NCBI GenBank assembly: GCA_014860445.1
Contig: JACZJT010000010.1
Location: 62,001-126,000 of the forward strand
Direction of reading: 5' to 3'
Source of the DNA: Burkholderiales bacterium
GTDB taxonomy: Bacteria; Pseudomonadota; Gammaproteobacteria; Burkholderiales; SG8-39
DNA: 64,000 bases
Below are positions 28,734 through 36,611 of the stretch, piece by piece. Below the pieces are notes generated by a model. That model was not told the DNA's origin. It made no database searches and was given only the letters and a program-made list of their open reading frames with translations. How positions within the stretch are numbered: position 1 is the first letter of the stretch; each line of letters starts with the position of its first letter. Position numbers and translations under genes: made by a program.

Positions 28734-29417
28734 ATGAACCCACCGTCCAGTCACAAGCCGCCCGGGGCGTCCTCGCACCGGCGCGGGTCCTTCCGGCACG
28801 TGGTGCTGCTTGGCGATGCCCTGCTCGAAGCCTACACAGGTATCGATCAGACCCCCGGAAAATTCGAAAACGCCGTCCTGCCCGGAACGCAAAATCAATG
28901 GAAGCTCAGCGTCGTCTCCGCGGCCGAAGTCGAACGCGCCGGGTCGACGCTGGCGCTCCCCAGGGACGCCACCCACGCGATGATTTTCATCGAGGGCAAT
29001 CACGCGATAGAGCAGAGCGGATTGCTCGACAGCCGCTCCGACGCGGGCGACCAGGCGCTGGAGCAGCTTTCCCTCGCCGCCGACGAATTCGAACGTACGC
29101 TCGAGAGAATGATCCAGGCCGCGCAGGCGGCGCGGCTTGTAATCATGGTTTGCGCCATGTTCCAGCCCAACTACAAGGATCCGGTGCGTCAGCGCGCCGC
29201 TTGTGCCGCACTCGCGGTATTCAACGACCGCGTCACCAAGCGTGCGGCCGCTGCGCACGCCGCCCTGATCGACCTGCGCCTGACCTGCAACGAGCCGGGA
29301 GATTACGACAAGCCGACGCTGCTCTCCAGGGGCGGTGTGCAGAAGGTGGCCAACGTCATCCGCTTCGCCATGTTCGAACTCGACGCCGGCGCGCGTCGCA
29401 GCGAGGTGTTTTACTAG
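28734..29417 (+). CDS. SGNH/GDSL-hydrolase homologue lacking the nucleophile Ser (probable pseudoenzyme)
   Basis: 227 residues. It aligns by eye with bacterial SGNH/GDSL hydrolases of the GDSIFDN group: the block I region is [11 protein letters not shown], where the nucleophile Ser of GDS is replaced by Ala29. Block III is [15 protein letters not shown], keeping the Gly and Asn (88-89) but with His instead of Asp at 90. The C-terminal [33 protein letters not shown] region, which in active members is DLR..C.EP.DYANPIEPS.RGG.KIA, is largely retained. Substitution of the nucleophile suggests that it no longer hydrolyses esters and may act as a binding protein. It is convergent with lipA, whose stop overlaps this stop by 4 bases. 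Confidence 0.65.
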   Translation: MNPPSSHKPPGASSHRRGSFRHVVLLGDALLEAYTGIDQTPGKFENAVLPGTQNQWKLSVVSAAEVERAGSTLALPRDATHAMIFIEGNHAIEQSGLLDSRSDAGDQALEQLSLAADEFERTLERMIQAAQAARLVIMVCAMFQPNYKDPVRQRAACAALAVFNDRVTKRAAAAHAALIDLRLTCNEPGDYDKPTLLSRGGVQKVANVIRFAMFELDAGARRSEVFY

Positions 29418-30409
29418 CGCCTGACTCGCCCGGCGTACCGGTCTAAATCCCCCGACGCCTCCTTGCTGAAACCTTCCGCCAGCCCCGCGGACTGCGCCTG
29501 CCGGTCAGCGTGATAACTCGATCGCACCATGGGGCCGATCGCGGCATGCAGAAAGCCCATTTCGCGCGCCGCATCTTCGAACGCGGCGAATCCGTCCGGA
29601 TGAACATAGCGCAGCACCGGCAGGTGGTGTGCGGTAGGTTGAAGGTACTGGCCGATGGTGAGCATGCCTACTCCATGCGCGCGCAAATCGCGCATCACCG
29701 CGAGGATCTCCTCGTCGGTTTCGCCCAGGCCCAGCATCAAGCCCGATTTTGTCGGAATATCCGGGCGGCGCGCCTTGAATTCCCGCAGGAGTTTGAGTGA
29801 GTGCAGGTAATCCGAGCCGGGGCGGGCCTGCCGGTATAAGCGCGGCACGGTCTCGAGATTGTGATTCATCACATCGGGCGGATCGGCGCTGAGTATTTCG
29901 AGCGCGATTTCGAGCCGGCCGCGAAAATCCGGGACCAGCACCTCGATGCGCGTCTGTGGCGCTAGTTTGCGCACCGAACGTATGCAGTCGGCAAAATGCC
30001 GCGCGCCGCCATCGCGCAGGTCGTCGCGGTCGACGCTGGTGATGACCACGTGTTCAAGCGCCAGCGCGGCGATGGTTTGTGCGAGATGGGCGGGCTCCTC
30101 CGCATCCGGCGCCACCGGACGGCCGTGGGCGACATCGCAAAACGGACAACGCCGCGTGCAAAGATCGCCCAGGATCATGAATGTCGCCGTGCCCTTGCCG
30201 AAACACTCGCCGATATTGGGGCAGGAGGCTTCCTCGCATACGGTGTGCAGTTTGTTCTCGCGCAAGCGTTGTTTGATTTCGTCGAAACGCGTGTTGCCGG
30301 AACCCGCCTTGACGCGGATCCAATCGGGTTTCTTCAGCCGCTCCTGCGGCAGGACCTTGATCGGAATACGCGCCGTCTTGGCGCGACCCTTTTCAGCGTC
30401 TTTGCTCAT
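29414..30409 (-). CDS. lipA: Lipoyl synthase
   Basis: 331 residues. This radical-SAM enzyme inserts two sulfurs into protein-bound octanoyl to make lipoyl groups. The auxiliary cluster is held by [12 protein letters not shown] near residue 57, the radical-SAM cluster by the [10 protein letters not shown] motif near residue 84, and the third auxiliary-cluster residue is the Ser of VRSSYHAD near the C-terminus. I start at the ATG at 30409, which overlaps lipB by 17 bases; the ATG at 30451 would add 14 non-conserved residues. It is the last gene of a leftward run of ybeD-lipB-lipA. Confidence 0.95.
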   Translation of the reverse strand: MSKDAEKGRAKTARIPIKVLPQERLKKPDWIRVKAGSGNTRFDEIKQRLRENKLHTVCEEASCPNIGECFGKGTATFMILGDLCTRRCPFCDVAHGRPVAPDAEEPAHLAQTIAALALEHVVITSVDRDDLRDGGARHFADCIRSVRKLAPQTRIEVLVPDFRGRLEIALEILSADPPDVMNHNLETVPRLYRQARPGSDYLHSLKLLREFKARRPDIPTKSGLMLGLGETDEEILAVMRDLRAHGVGMLTIGQYLQPTAHHLPVLRYVHPDGFAAFEDAAREMGFLHAAIGPMVRSSYHADRQAQSAGLAEGFSKEASGDLDRYAGRVRR

Positions 30410-31100
30410 GTTCGGCCAGGAGATGCGCAAGTTCGTCGGCGAGTCGCTCACCGAGCGTGTCGGCGGAGGCGGCGATCCCCTGTTCTCGCGTTTGCGTCAC
30501 CGCCAGGCCTGGGTAGCCGCAGGGGTCAATCGCCAGAAACGGGGAAAGGTCCATGTCCACGTTGAGAGCGACGCCGTGATAGCAGCCTGCGCTGCGCACG
30601 CGCAGTCCCAGGGCCGCGATTTTTGCCCCATTCACATAGATGCCCGGCGCACCGGCTTTGCGCTGCGCGGTGACACGGTAAGGCGCCAGTGTATTGATCA
30701 CCGCCTGCTCCAGCAGCTCGACGAATGCGCGTATTTTGAGATTGCGTCGTGCCAAATCGAGCAGCGTGTACATCACCACCTGGCCCGGACCGTGATAGGT
30801 AATTTGGCCGCCGCGATCGACGCGCGCTAGCGGTATGTCCGAACCGCGCGGCAGGTGTTCCGGGCGGCAGGCGAGACCCGCGGTGTACACCGGTGGGTGT
30901 TGCAGCAGCCACAGTTCGTCCGGCGTATCCCGCTGGCGCGAGGTGGTGAATTGGCGCATCGCGGCATAGGTGGGCTGAAACTCGACCAGCCCCAGACGCT
31001 TGACGTGCGGGTCGGAATTCAGTCGACGGGGCGCGAGGCCGGCAGCAGGTCGCGTGGCTTGCGCCGCGCCGGAGATGGATTGGCGTTTTTCGCTTTGCAT
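30393..31100 (-). CDS. lipB: Lipoyl(octanoyl) transferase
   Basis: 235 residues from the ATG at 31100, 10 bases after ybeD. It transfers octanoyl from acyl carrier protein to lipoate-dependent enzyme subunits, producing the LipA substrate. Family motifs are [11 protein letters not shown] near residue 65, [17 protein letters not shown] near 94 (the RGGxxTyHGPGQ signature), [25 protein letters not shown] near 155, with the catalytic Lys in AKIAALG and the catalytic Cys in AGCYHG. Residues 1-22, ahead of the domain, are an unusual polar extension rich in Ala, Gln and Arg; a later start is possible. Confidence 0.94.
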   Translation of the reverse strand: MQSEKRQSISGAAQATRPAAGLAPRRLNSDPHVKRLGLVEFQPTYAAMRQFTTSRQRDTPDELWLLQHPPVYTAGLACRPEHLPRGSDIPLARVDRGGQITYHGPGQVVMYTLLDLARRNLKIRAFVELLEQAVINTLAPYRVTAQRKAGAPGIYVNGAKIAALGLRVRSAGCYHGVALNVDMDLSPFLAIDPCGYPGLAVTQTREQGIAASADTLGERLADELAHLLAEHEQRR

Positions 31101-31110
31101 GTTTCCGCGC

Positions 31111-31383
31111 TTACAGCACCATTTTGACCATCGGATGGTCGCACAGATCGCGATACAGATCATCGAGCTGCAGGCGCGACTGGGCGCGTATGGTAACCGT
31201 CAACGACAGGTATTTTCCCAGACGGCTTTTGCGCATTTCCATGGTGCTGGCGTCGAAATCCGGGGCGTGGCGCATGACCACGTCCATCACCGCCTGGGCG
31301 AAGCCGGGTTGGGTTTCGCCCATGACCTTGATCGGAAAGTCACAGGGGAAAGCGAGCAGCGATTCGGGCTCAGGCGTCGACAT
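31111..31383 (-). CDS. ybeD: DUF493/YbeD-family protein
   Basis: 90 residues from the ATG at 31383. It has the ferredoxin-like, ACT-related fold of YbeD (FPCDFPIKVMGETQPGF, SRLGKYLSLTVTIRAQSRLQLDDLYRDLCDHPMVKMVL). The family often sits just before lipB, as in E. coli, and is thought to be a small regulatory protein, but its exact role is not settled. It overlaps dat by 14 bases, indicating translational coupling. Confidence 0.9.
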   Translation of the reverse strand: MSTPEPESLLAFPCDFPIKVMGETQPGFAQAVMDVVMRHAPDFDASTMEMRKSRLGKYLSLTVTIRAQSRLQLDDLYRDLCDHPMVKMVL

Positions 31384-32245
31384 TGTCCGGCGCACGCATC
31401 ACCGTACGCTTGTAGTCCTGGTAGAGCTGATACATGCGCGCGGCCACCGGCCCGGGCTTGCCGGCGTTGATTCCGCGACCGACCGGTTTGCCGTCCAGAG
31501 TCGAGATCGGCAGCACTTCCTTGGTCGAGGAGGTAAGCCAAAGCTCGTCCGCGTCCCGGACCTCGGCTTCGCTCACCTGGCGGATTTCCAGCGGCAGCCG
31601 GTTGGCGCGTGCCAGTTCGATGACCACGTCGTAGGTGATGCCCGGCAGGATGAAATTGGTCTTGGGCGGGGTGACGATGACGCCGTTCTTGACCACGAAA
31701 ATGTTGCTCGCCGAACCCTCCGTAAGGAAGCCGTCGCGCAGCAGCACGGCTTCTGCAGCCTCGCCGTCTACGGCGGTCTGGCGCAGCAGGCAGTTCGCAA
31801 GCAGTGATACCGATTTGATGTCGCAGCGCAGCCAGCGGTTGTCCGCGACCGTAACGGCGGCCACACCCCGGTCGCGCTGAGCCTGCGGCGGCGTGGTGAG
31901 CGGGTTGGTCATCATGAACACGGTGGGTTTCACGCCCTTGGGAAAAGCGTGGTCGCGCGGCGCCACGCCGCGTGTCACCTGCAGATAGACGTATTGATCG
32001 TCCATCGGATTCTTCGCCACCATTTCGCGCACCAGTTCATCCCAACGCTCAATGCTGCACGGGTTTTCAATGCGTACGCCATCGAGGCTGGACTGCAGGC
32101 GTGTCAGGTGTTCGCGCAGGCGGAACGGGTGACCGGAATAACAGGGAATCACCTCGTAAACACCATCGCCGAAAATGAATCCACGGTCCAACACCGGAAC
32201 CATGGCTTTTTCGATGGGCATCCATTCGCCATTAAGATAAATCAT
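31370..32245 (-). CDS. dat: D-amino-acid transaminase
   Basis: 291 residues of the class IV PLP aminotransferases (fold type IV). Lys144 in CDIKSVSLLAN is the Schiff-base residue, and RGFIFGDGVYEVIPCYSGHPFRLREHLTRL and EGSASNIFVVKNGVIVTPP are class IV signatures. RGVAPRDHAFP near 92 is the loop that in D-alanine transaminase carries the Arg/His pair that binds the substrate carboxylate from the opposite side, so D-amino-acid rather than branched-chain specificity is favoured. It makes D-glutamate or D-alanine, which fits the peptidoglycan genes next door. It lies 152 bases downstream of the D,D-carboxypeptidase. Confidence 0.9.
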   Translation of the reverse strand: MIYLNGEWMPIEKAMVPVLDRGFIFGDGVYEVIPCYSGHPFRLREHLTRLQSSLDGVRIENPCSIERWDELVREMVAKNPMDDQYVYLQVTRGVAPRDHAFPKGVKPTVFMMTNPLTTPPQAQRDRGVAAVTVADNRWLRCDIKSVSLLANCLLRQTAVDGEAAEAVLLRDGFLTEGSASNIFVVKNGVIVTPPKTNFILPGITYDVVIELARANRLPLEIRQVSEAEVRDADELWLTSSTKEVLPISTLDGKPVGRGINAGKPGPVAARMYQLYQDYKRTVMRAPDNVDA

Positions 32246-32397
32246 CTACATCTCCTGATAACACTGATTCCGAATACGATGCTGGACAAACCTGCTGTTG
32301 CTCCAAGAAAACAAGCAGATTTCCCGTCCTCCAGTAAGACTTCCTTCTCTTCGGGGCGTCGCACTCGCTCCTCAAGATGACCGCCGCCAGGCGGCGA

Positions 32398-33519
32398 TCA
32401 CTTGAACCAAAGCCGCATACCGTCCCATGTCCGGCCGAAAAATCCGGCGATTGCCACGCTCTCCAGCGCCACTACCGGGTACTCGCCCAACAATTTGCCC
32501 TGCAGCGTAAGCTTGATCGTGCCCACTTTCTGACCAGATCCGATCGGCGCCACCAGGGGTTGCATGCTCACCAGGTCCGCTTTCAATTGATCGGCGAGGC
32601 CGCGCGGCACGCTTACGTAGAAGTCGGACAGGAACCCGGCCCTGAGCCGGTTCTCGGCTCCTTTCAGCACTTCCAGCGCGCTCACCGCCTGACCTTTTTC
32701 GTACAATTTGATCGAATCGTAGTACTGGAAACCGTAGTTCAGGAGTTTCTGGCTTTCCAGTGCCCGGTCGTTGTCCGAGTTCGCCCCCAGCACGACCGCC
32801 AGCAAGCGCCGCGCCCCGCGCTTGGCCGATGCAATCAGGCAATATCCGGCGTTTTCAGTATAGCCCGTCTTCATGCCGTCGACATTTGGATCGAGCCAGA
32901 GCAAGCGGTTGCGGTTGGGCTGGGTAATGTTGTTATAGCGGTACTCGCGCAAGGCGTACAGCGGGTAGAAATCCGGAAAATCACGGATCAGCGCCGATGC
33001 AAGCAAGCCCAGGTCGTACGCACTCGAGTAGTGCTTGGGGTCCGGCAGGCCACTCGCGTTGGTGTAGTTCGTATCCTTCATACCCAGGCGTTGCGCCTCG
33101 CGGTTCATCATTTGCGCGAACGCATCCTCGGAACCGCCGATTGCTTCGGCCAGGGCGATGCAGGCATCATTTCCCGACTGTGTGATCATCCCGTGCAGCA
33201 ATTCCTCCACGGTTACCGGTTTTTTCGGCTCGATGAACATGCGCGATCCGGGTGCCTTCCAGGCGCGTTCGGATACCGGCACGACCTGATCCAGCGTCAG
33301 CTTTTTTTGCTTCAGCGCCGAGAACGCAAGGTAGGCGGTCATCAGTTTGGTCAGCGAGGCGGGCTCTACCCGGTCATGCTGGTTTGCGCTGACGATGGTC
33401 TGTGAACTGGTGAAGTCGTACAGCAGCCACGCTTTGGCGGCCAGGGTCGGCGCAGGAGGGGCGTCGGCGAAGACGGGCGCGGAAAGCAGGATCAGAAAAG
33501 CGAGCAGCAGGCGATTCAT
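32398..33519 (-). CDS. D-alanyl-D-alanine carboxypeptidase (PBP5/6 family)
   Basis: 373 residues from the ATG at 33519. A signal peptide (residues 1-19, ending VFA) is followed by the serine-protease-like penicillin-binding core with SLTK (Ser55, Lys58), SGN (115-117) and KTG (217-219), and a C-terminal PBP5-type beta domain ending in an amphipathic helix with VAIAGFFGRTWDGMRLWFK, which anchors PBP5 to the membrane. It trims pentapeptides in peptidoglycan. Convergent position relative to no gene; it follows the second rlpA by 50 bases within the long leftward cell-wall block. Confidence 0.94.
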   Translation of the reverse strand: MNRLLLAFLILLSAPVFADAPPAPTLAAKAWLLYDFTSSQTIVSANQHDRVEPASLTKLMTAYLAFSALKQKKLTLDQVVPVSERAWKAPGSRMFIEPKKPVTVEELLHGMITQSGNDACIALAEAIGGSEDAFAQMMNREAQRLGMKDTNYTNASGLPDPKHYSSAYDLGLLASALIRDFPDFYPLYALREYRYNNITQPNRNRLLWLDPNVDGMKTGYTENAGYCLIASAKRGARRLLAVVLGANSDNDRALESQKLLNYGFQYYDSIKLYEKGQAVSALEVLKGAENRLRAGFLSDFYVSVPRGLADQLKADLVSMQPLVAPIGSGQKVGTIKLTLQGKLLGEYPVVALESVAIAGFFGRTWDGMRLWFK

Positions 33520-33569
33520 GGGGTGACACAAAAGCGCAAATTATACCAGCCCGCTTCCGCTCCCCGAGC

Positions 33570-34463
33570 CTACCGGGTGACGACGAGCGGTTTGAAGTCG
33601 AGTTCCGCGCGGATTTTTTCGGAGATCGCTTTGGCTTCGCCGCGGTCCGGGTAAGGTCCCAGGTGCAGGCGGAACAGTTTGCCGCGCTTCTGAATCTGGA
33701 TTGCCTGCTTGAGCCATGGCAACTGCTTGCGGATGGTATCGCGGAAACTTTCCGCGTTCGCATGCGAGGAAAATGCGCCCAGTTGCAGGTATATGCCCGC
33801 GATTTCGGCGCTTACCGGGATGCTGCCCGCTTCCGCCGCAGCAGTTGCGCGCTCGGGCCCGGGCGTTGTGTCCAGCACGATGCTCTCGACTTCCACCGCC
33901 GCGATTCCGATCTCAGCAAAGCCGAGCTTGTAGGCTGCGGCGAACGACAGATCCATCATGCGGCCGGAGGAAAATGGTCCCCGGTCGTTGATGCGCACTA
34001 CCACGGTTTTACTGTTTTGCAGGTTGGTAACACGGGCGTAGCTCGGGATCGGCAGCGTCGGGTGGGCCGCGGTCATGGCATACATGTCGTAGACCTCGCC
34101 GCTCCAGGTGCGCTGGCCGTGAAATTTGCGTCCGTACCACGAAGCCGTGCCTTGCTTCTTGTGGGCAGAAAATTCCTTCTCCGGCGCATATTCTTTGCCG
34201 AACACGACGTAAGGATCGTTGGCGTGGGCGTTCAGGGGCTCGGCTCTGGGCTGGGCGTCGGCGATTGTGTCCAGATCGACCGGAGGGGCGCCGTCGGGAC
34301 CGTCGTCTTTGTAATAACCGCCGGGACGGCGCAGCAACTGCGCCACAGGTATGCTCGCGGGTTTGGCTTTGGCCGCCGGCGGCGCTGTGCGCGGCGTCTG
34401 CAGTTCGGCGCAACTGCATAGCGGCAGCACCAGGCAAAGCGCGTATAGCATCCGATAGTTCAT
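33570..34463 (-). CDS. RlpA-like septal ring lytic transglycosylase, second copy
   Basis: 297 residues. A lipoprotein signal ends in LCSC (lipid-modified Cys18). The double-psi beta-barrel domain (about 105-200) has the RlpA signature: GTASWYGRKFHGQRTWSGEVYDM, ARVTN and VRINDRGPFSS with the catalytic Asp. A C-terminal SPOR domain (about 225-297, IYLQLGAFSSHANAESF) binds denuded glycans at the septum. It is 5 bases downstream of another rlpA with the same domain order; the two differ mainly in the linker. It is predicted to cleave naked glycan strands at the division site. Confidence 0.9.
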   Translation of the reverse strand: MNYRMLYALCLVLPLCSCAELQTPRTAPPAAKAKPASIPVAQLLRRPGGYYKDDGPDGAPPVDLDTIADAQPRAEPLNAHANDPYVVFGKEYAPEKEFSAHKKQGTASWYGRKFHGQRTWSGEVYDMYAMTAAHPTLPIPSYARVTNLQNSKTVVVRINDRGPFSSGRMMDLSFAAAYKLGFAEIGIAAVEVESIVLDTTPGPERATAAAEAGSIPVSAEIAGIYLQLGAFSSHANAESFRDTIRKQLPWLKQAIQIQKRGKLFRLHLGPYPDRGEAKAISEKIRAELDFKPLVVTR

Positions 34464-34468
34464 GACTT

Positions 34469-35515
34469 CTAGCGCACCACGATGAGTGGTTTGAGTTGCA
34501 ACGCCTCGCGGATTTTCCCGGCCATGCCGGCGGCCTCTTCGCGATCGCGGTAAGGGCCCAGATCCAGGCGGTACATGCCGTCGCGCGCAAAAATCCGGAT
34601 CGCGTCATTGAGCCAGACGAGCTGCTGGTAGACGCGGACGCGGAAATTCTCGGCATTGTCGCGCCCCGAAAACGCACCGAGCTGCAGGTAGACCCCGCCG
34701 GCTCCGGTATCGACCGGCATTGCCTGCGCCGGCTCGGCCGGTTCGGGCGGGGTCGGGCTGGCTGCGGCGGCAAGCACAGGCGCAACCGGTCGCGTTTCCG
34801 CGGGTGCTTGCGGCGTGTCCTGCGGGGATGGCGCGGGCTGTACGGGGCTCGCCGTTTGCAGCGCTTTTTTCTGCTGTGCCACGATCAGCGGTATTTCGTC
34901 GGGTGTGATCAATTCGACCTCGACGGATGCGCTGCCGGCGCCGACGTAACCGAGCTTATAGGCGGCAGCGTACGACAAATCGATCAAGCGCCCCGCGAGG
35001 AACGGCCCCCTGTCATTGACGCGCACAATCACGCTGCGGTCGTTTGCGAGGTTGGTCACGCGCGCATAGCTGGGAATCGGCAGCGTGGTATGCGCGGCGG
35101 TCATGGCATACATGTCGTAGGGCTCCCCGCTCGATGTGCGCTGACCGTGAAATTTGCGCCCATACCAACTGCCGATGCCACGTTGCCGGTAGGGCGCGAG
35201 CGTCTTGCGCGGCACGTATTGCTGACCGAAGACGGTGTAAGGATTATTGGCTGCGCGGGCGAGCGGTTCAAGGCGGGGTTCGGCATCTGCAATTTGATCC
35301 AGGTTCGCCGGCTGGCTGTCGCCCGGACCGTCATCCTGATAGTAACCGCCGCCCCGACCCGTACGCGGTGCGGCGCCGTTGGACGCGGATTTCGGTGCGG
35401 CGACGCCGGCGTCGCGCACGATCGCGCCTCTCTTCGGAGTGCTGCCGCAGCCGCCGAGTATCAGTCCTGCTGCCAGCATCGCGCCGGCTATCGCCATATG
35501 CGGGTTTCGGTTCAC
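34469..35515 (-). CDS. rlpA: RlpA-like septal ring lytic transglycosylase, first copy
   Basis: 348 residues. A lipoprotein signal with LILGGCGST (Cys23 lipidated) is followed by a low-complexity segment, then the RlpA barrel (about 110-200: GSWYGRKFHGQRTSSGEPYDM, ARVTN, VRVNDRGPFLAGR) and, after a Pro/Ala-rich linker of about 50 residues, a SPOR domain (GVYLQLGAFSGRDNAENF). It starts 1 base after the rodA stop, so it is tightly coupled to the elongation genes. The next gene is a paralogue of it, and the longer linker is the main difference. Confidence 0.92.
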   Translation of the reverse strand: MNRNPHMAIAGAMLAAGLILGGCGSTPKRGAIVRDAGVAAPKSASNGAAPRTGRGGGYYQDDGPGDSQPANLDQIADAEPRLEPLARAANNPYTVFGQQYVPRKTLAPYRQRGIGSWYGRKFHGQRTSSGEPYDMYAMTAAHTTLPIPSYARVTNLANDRSVIVRVNDRGPFLAGRLIDLSYAAAYKLGYVGAGSASVEVELITPDEIPLIVAQQKKALQTASPVQPAPSPQDTPQAPAETRPVAPVLAAAASPTPPEPAEPAQAMPVDTGAGGVYLQLGAFSGRDNAENFRVRVYQQLVWLNDAIRIFARDGMYRLDLGPYRDREEAAGMAGKIREALQLKPLIVVR

Positions 35516-35516
35516 C

Positions 35517-36611
35517 TCAGGTTTGTACCAGTTTTCGGTGCCTGTGAATGCTCATCAGTATGCCGATACCGAAGAACAGTGTCACCAGCGCCGTGCCGCC
35601 GTAGGAAATCAGCGGAAGCGGCACGCCCACCACCGGCAGGATGCCGCTCACCATGCCCATGTTGACAAATGCGTAAGTGAAGAATGTCAGTGTGACCGCG
35701 CCGGCAAGCAGGCGCGCAAAAAAGGTCGGCGCGTTTGCCGCAATTGCCAGGCCGCGGCCGATCAACAGCAAATAAAGCAGTAGCAGCAGGCAGTTTCCGA
35801 TCAATCCGAATTCCTCCGAAAAAACCGCGAATACGAAATCCGTGGAGCGCTCCGGAATAAATTCCAGGTGCGCCTGCGTGCCTCTGAGCCAGCCCTTGCC
35901 GGCGAGCCCGCCCGAGCCGACGGCGATGACCGACTGGATGATGTGATAGCCCGCACCGAGCGGATCGGAAGAGGGGTCCAGCAAAGTCAAAATGCGGCGG
36001 CGCTGGTAATCGTGCATCAACGACCACAGGAAGGGCAGGCTGGCGCAGGCCCCGAGCAGTGCGCCGACCAGCAGTTTCCACGAAAGACCGGCGAGAAAAA
36101 TCACATAGAACCCTGCCGCTGTCACCAGCAAGGCGGTTCCCAAATCGGGCTGGCGGGCGATCAGCATCACCGGCACCAACAACAGCAAGCTGGCGACAAA
36201 ATATTCGCGCAGCCTCAAGGTCGCTTCATGCTTGTCGAAATACCAGGCCAGCATCAGGGGCATGGCGATTTTCATGATTTCCGAAGGCTGGATGCGCATG
36301 ATCCCCAGGTTGAGCCAGCGGCGGGCGCCGTTGACGACGTCGCCGAACACGGCCACCGCGATCAGCAGCGCAAGCCCAAACACATAGACCGGCACTGCGA
36401 AGCGCATCATCGTCTGCGGCGGGAACTGCGCCACCGTCCACATCACCGCGAGCGCGATTAGGATGCTGACGGCCTGGCTGCTGATTCGTGCCGGACTATC
36501 CTGTGCGGCGCTGACCAGTGTGACGAGGCCGAGCACCAGCAGGGTGAACGCGGTCGCAAAAAGCGGCGGATCGATCTTGTCGGTGAAGCGCATCCAGAGT
36601 GCCCTAATCAT
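35517..36611 (-). CDS. rodA: RodA, SEDS-family peptidoglycan glycosyltransferase
   Basis: 364 residues with about ten membrane helices. RodA polymerises glycan strands with PBP2 during lateral growth. Family residues seen are RWLNLGIMRIQPSEIMKI (near 107), ARQPDLGTALLVTAAG (near 160, containing the essential Asp), LLDPSSDPLGAGYHIIQS and GWLRGTQAHLEFIPERSTDFVFAVFSEEFG (near 245). I start at the ATG at 36611, which overlaps mrdA by 8 bases; the longer frame to 36731 adds an unlikely basic N-terminus. Confidence 0.94.
   Translation of the reverse strand: MIRALWMRFTDKIDPPLFATAFTLLVLGLVTLVSAAQDSPARISSQAVSILIALAVMWTVAQFPPQTMMRFAVPVYVFGLALLIAVAVFGDVVNGARRWLNLGIMRIQPSEIMKIAMPLMLAWYFDKHEATLRLREYFVASLLLLVPVMLIARQPDLGTALLVTAAGFYVIFLAGLSWKLLVGALLGACASLPFLWSLMHDYQRRRILTLLDPSSDPLGAGYHIIQSVIAVGSGGLAGKGWLRGTQAHLEFIPERSTDFVFAVFSEEFGLIGNCLLLLLYLLLIGRGLAIAANAPTFFARLLAGAVTLTFFTYAFVNMGMVSGILPVVGVPLPLISYGGTALVTLFFGIGILMSIHRHRKLVQT

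Noticed and set aside
32246-32397. Terminator or gene between dat and the D,D-carboxypeptidase
   Set aside because: Only a short GC hairpin next to the carboxypeptidase stop, without a T run.
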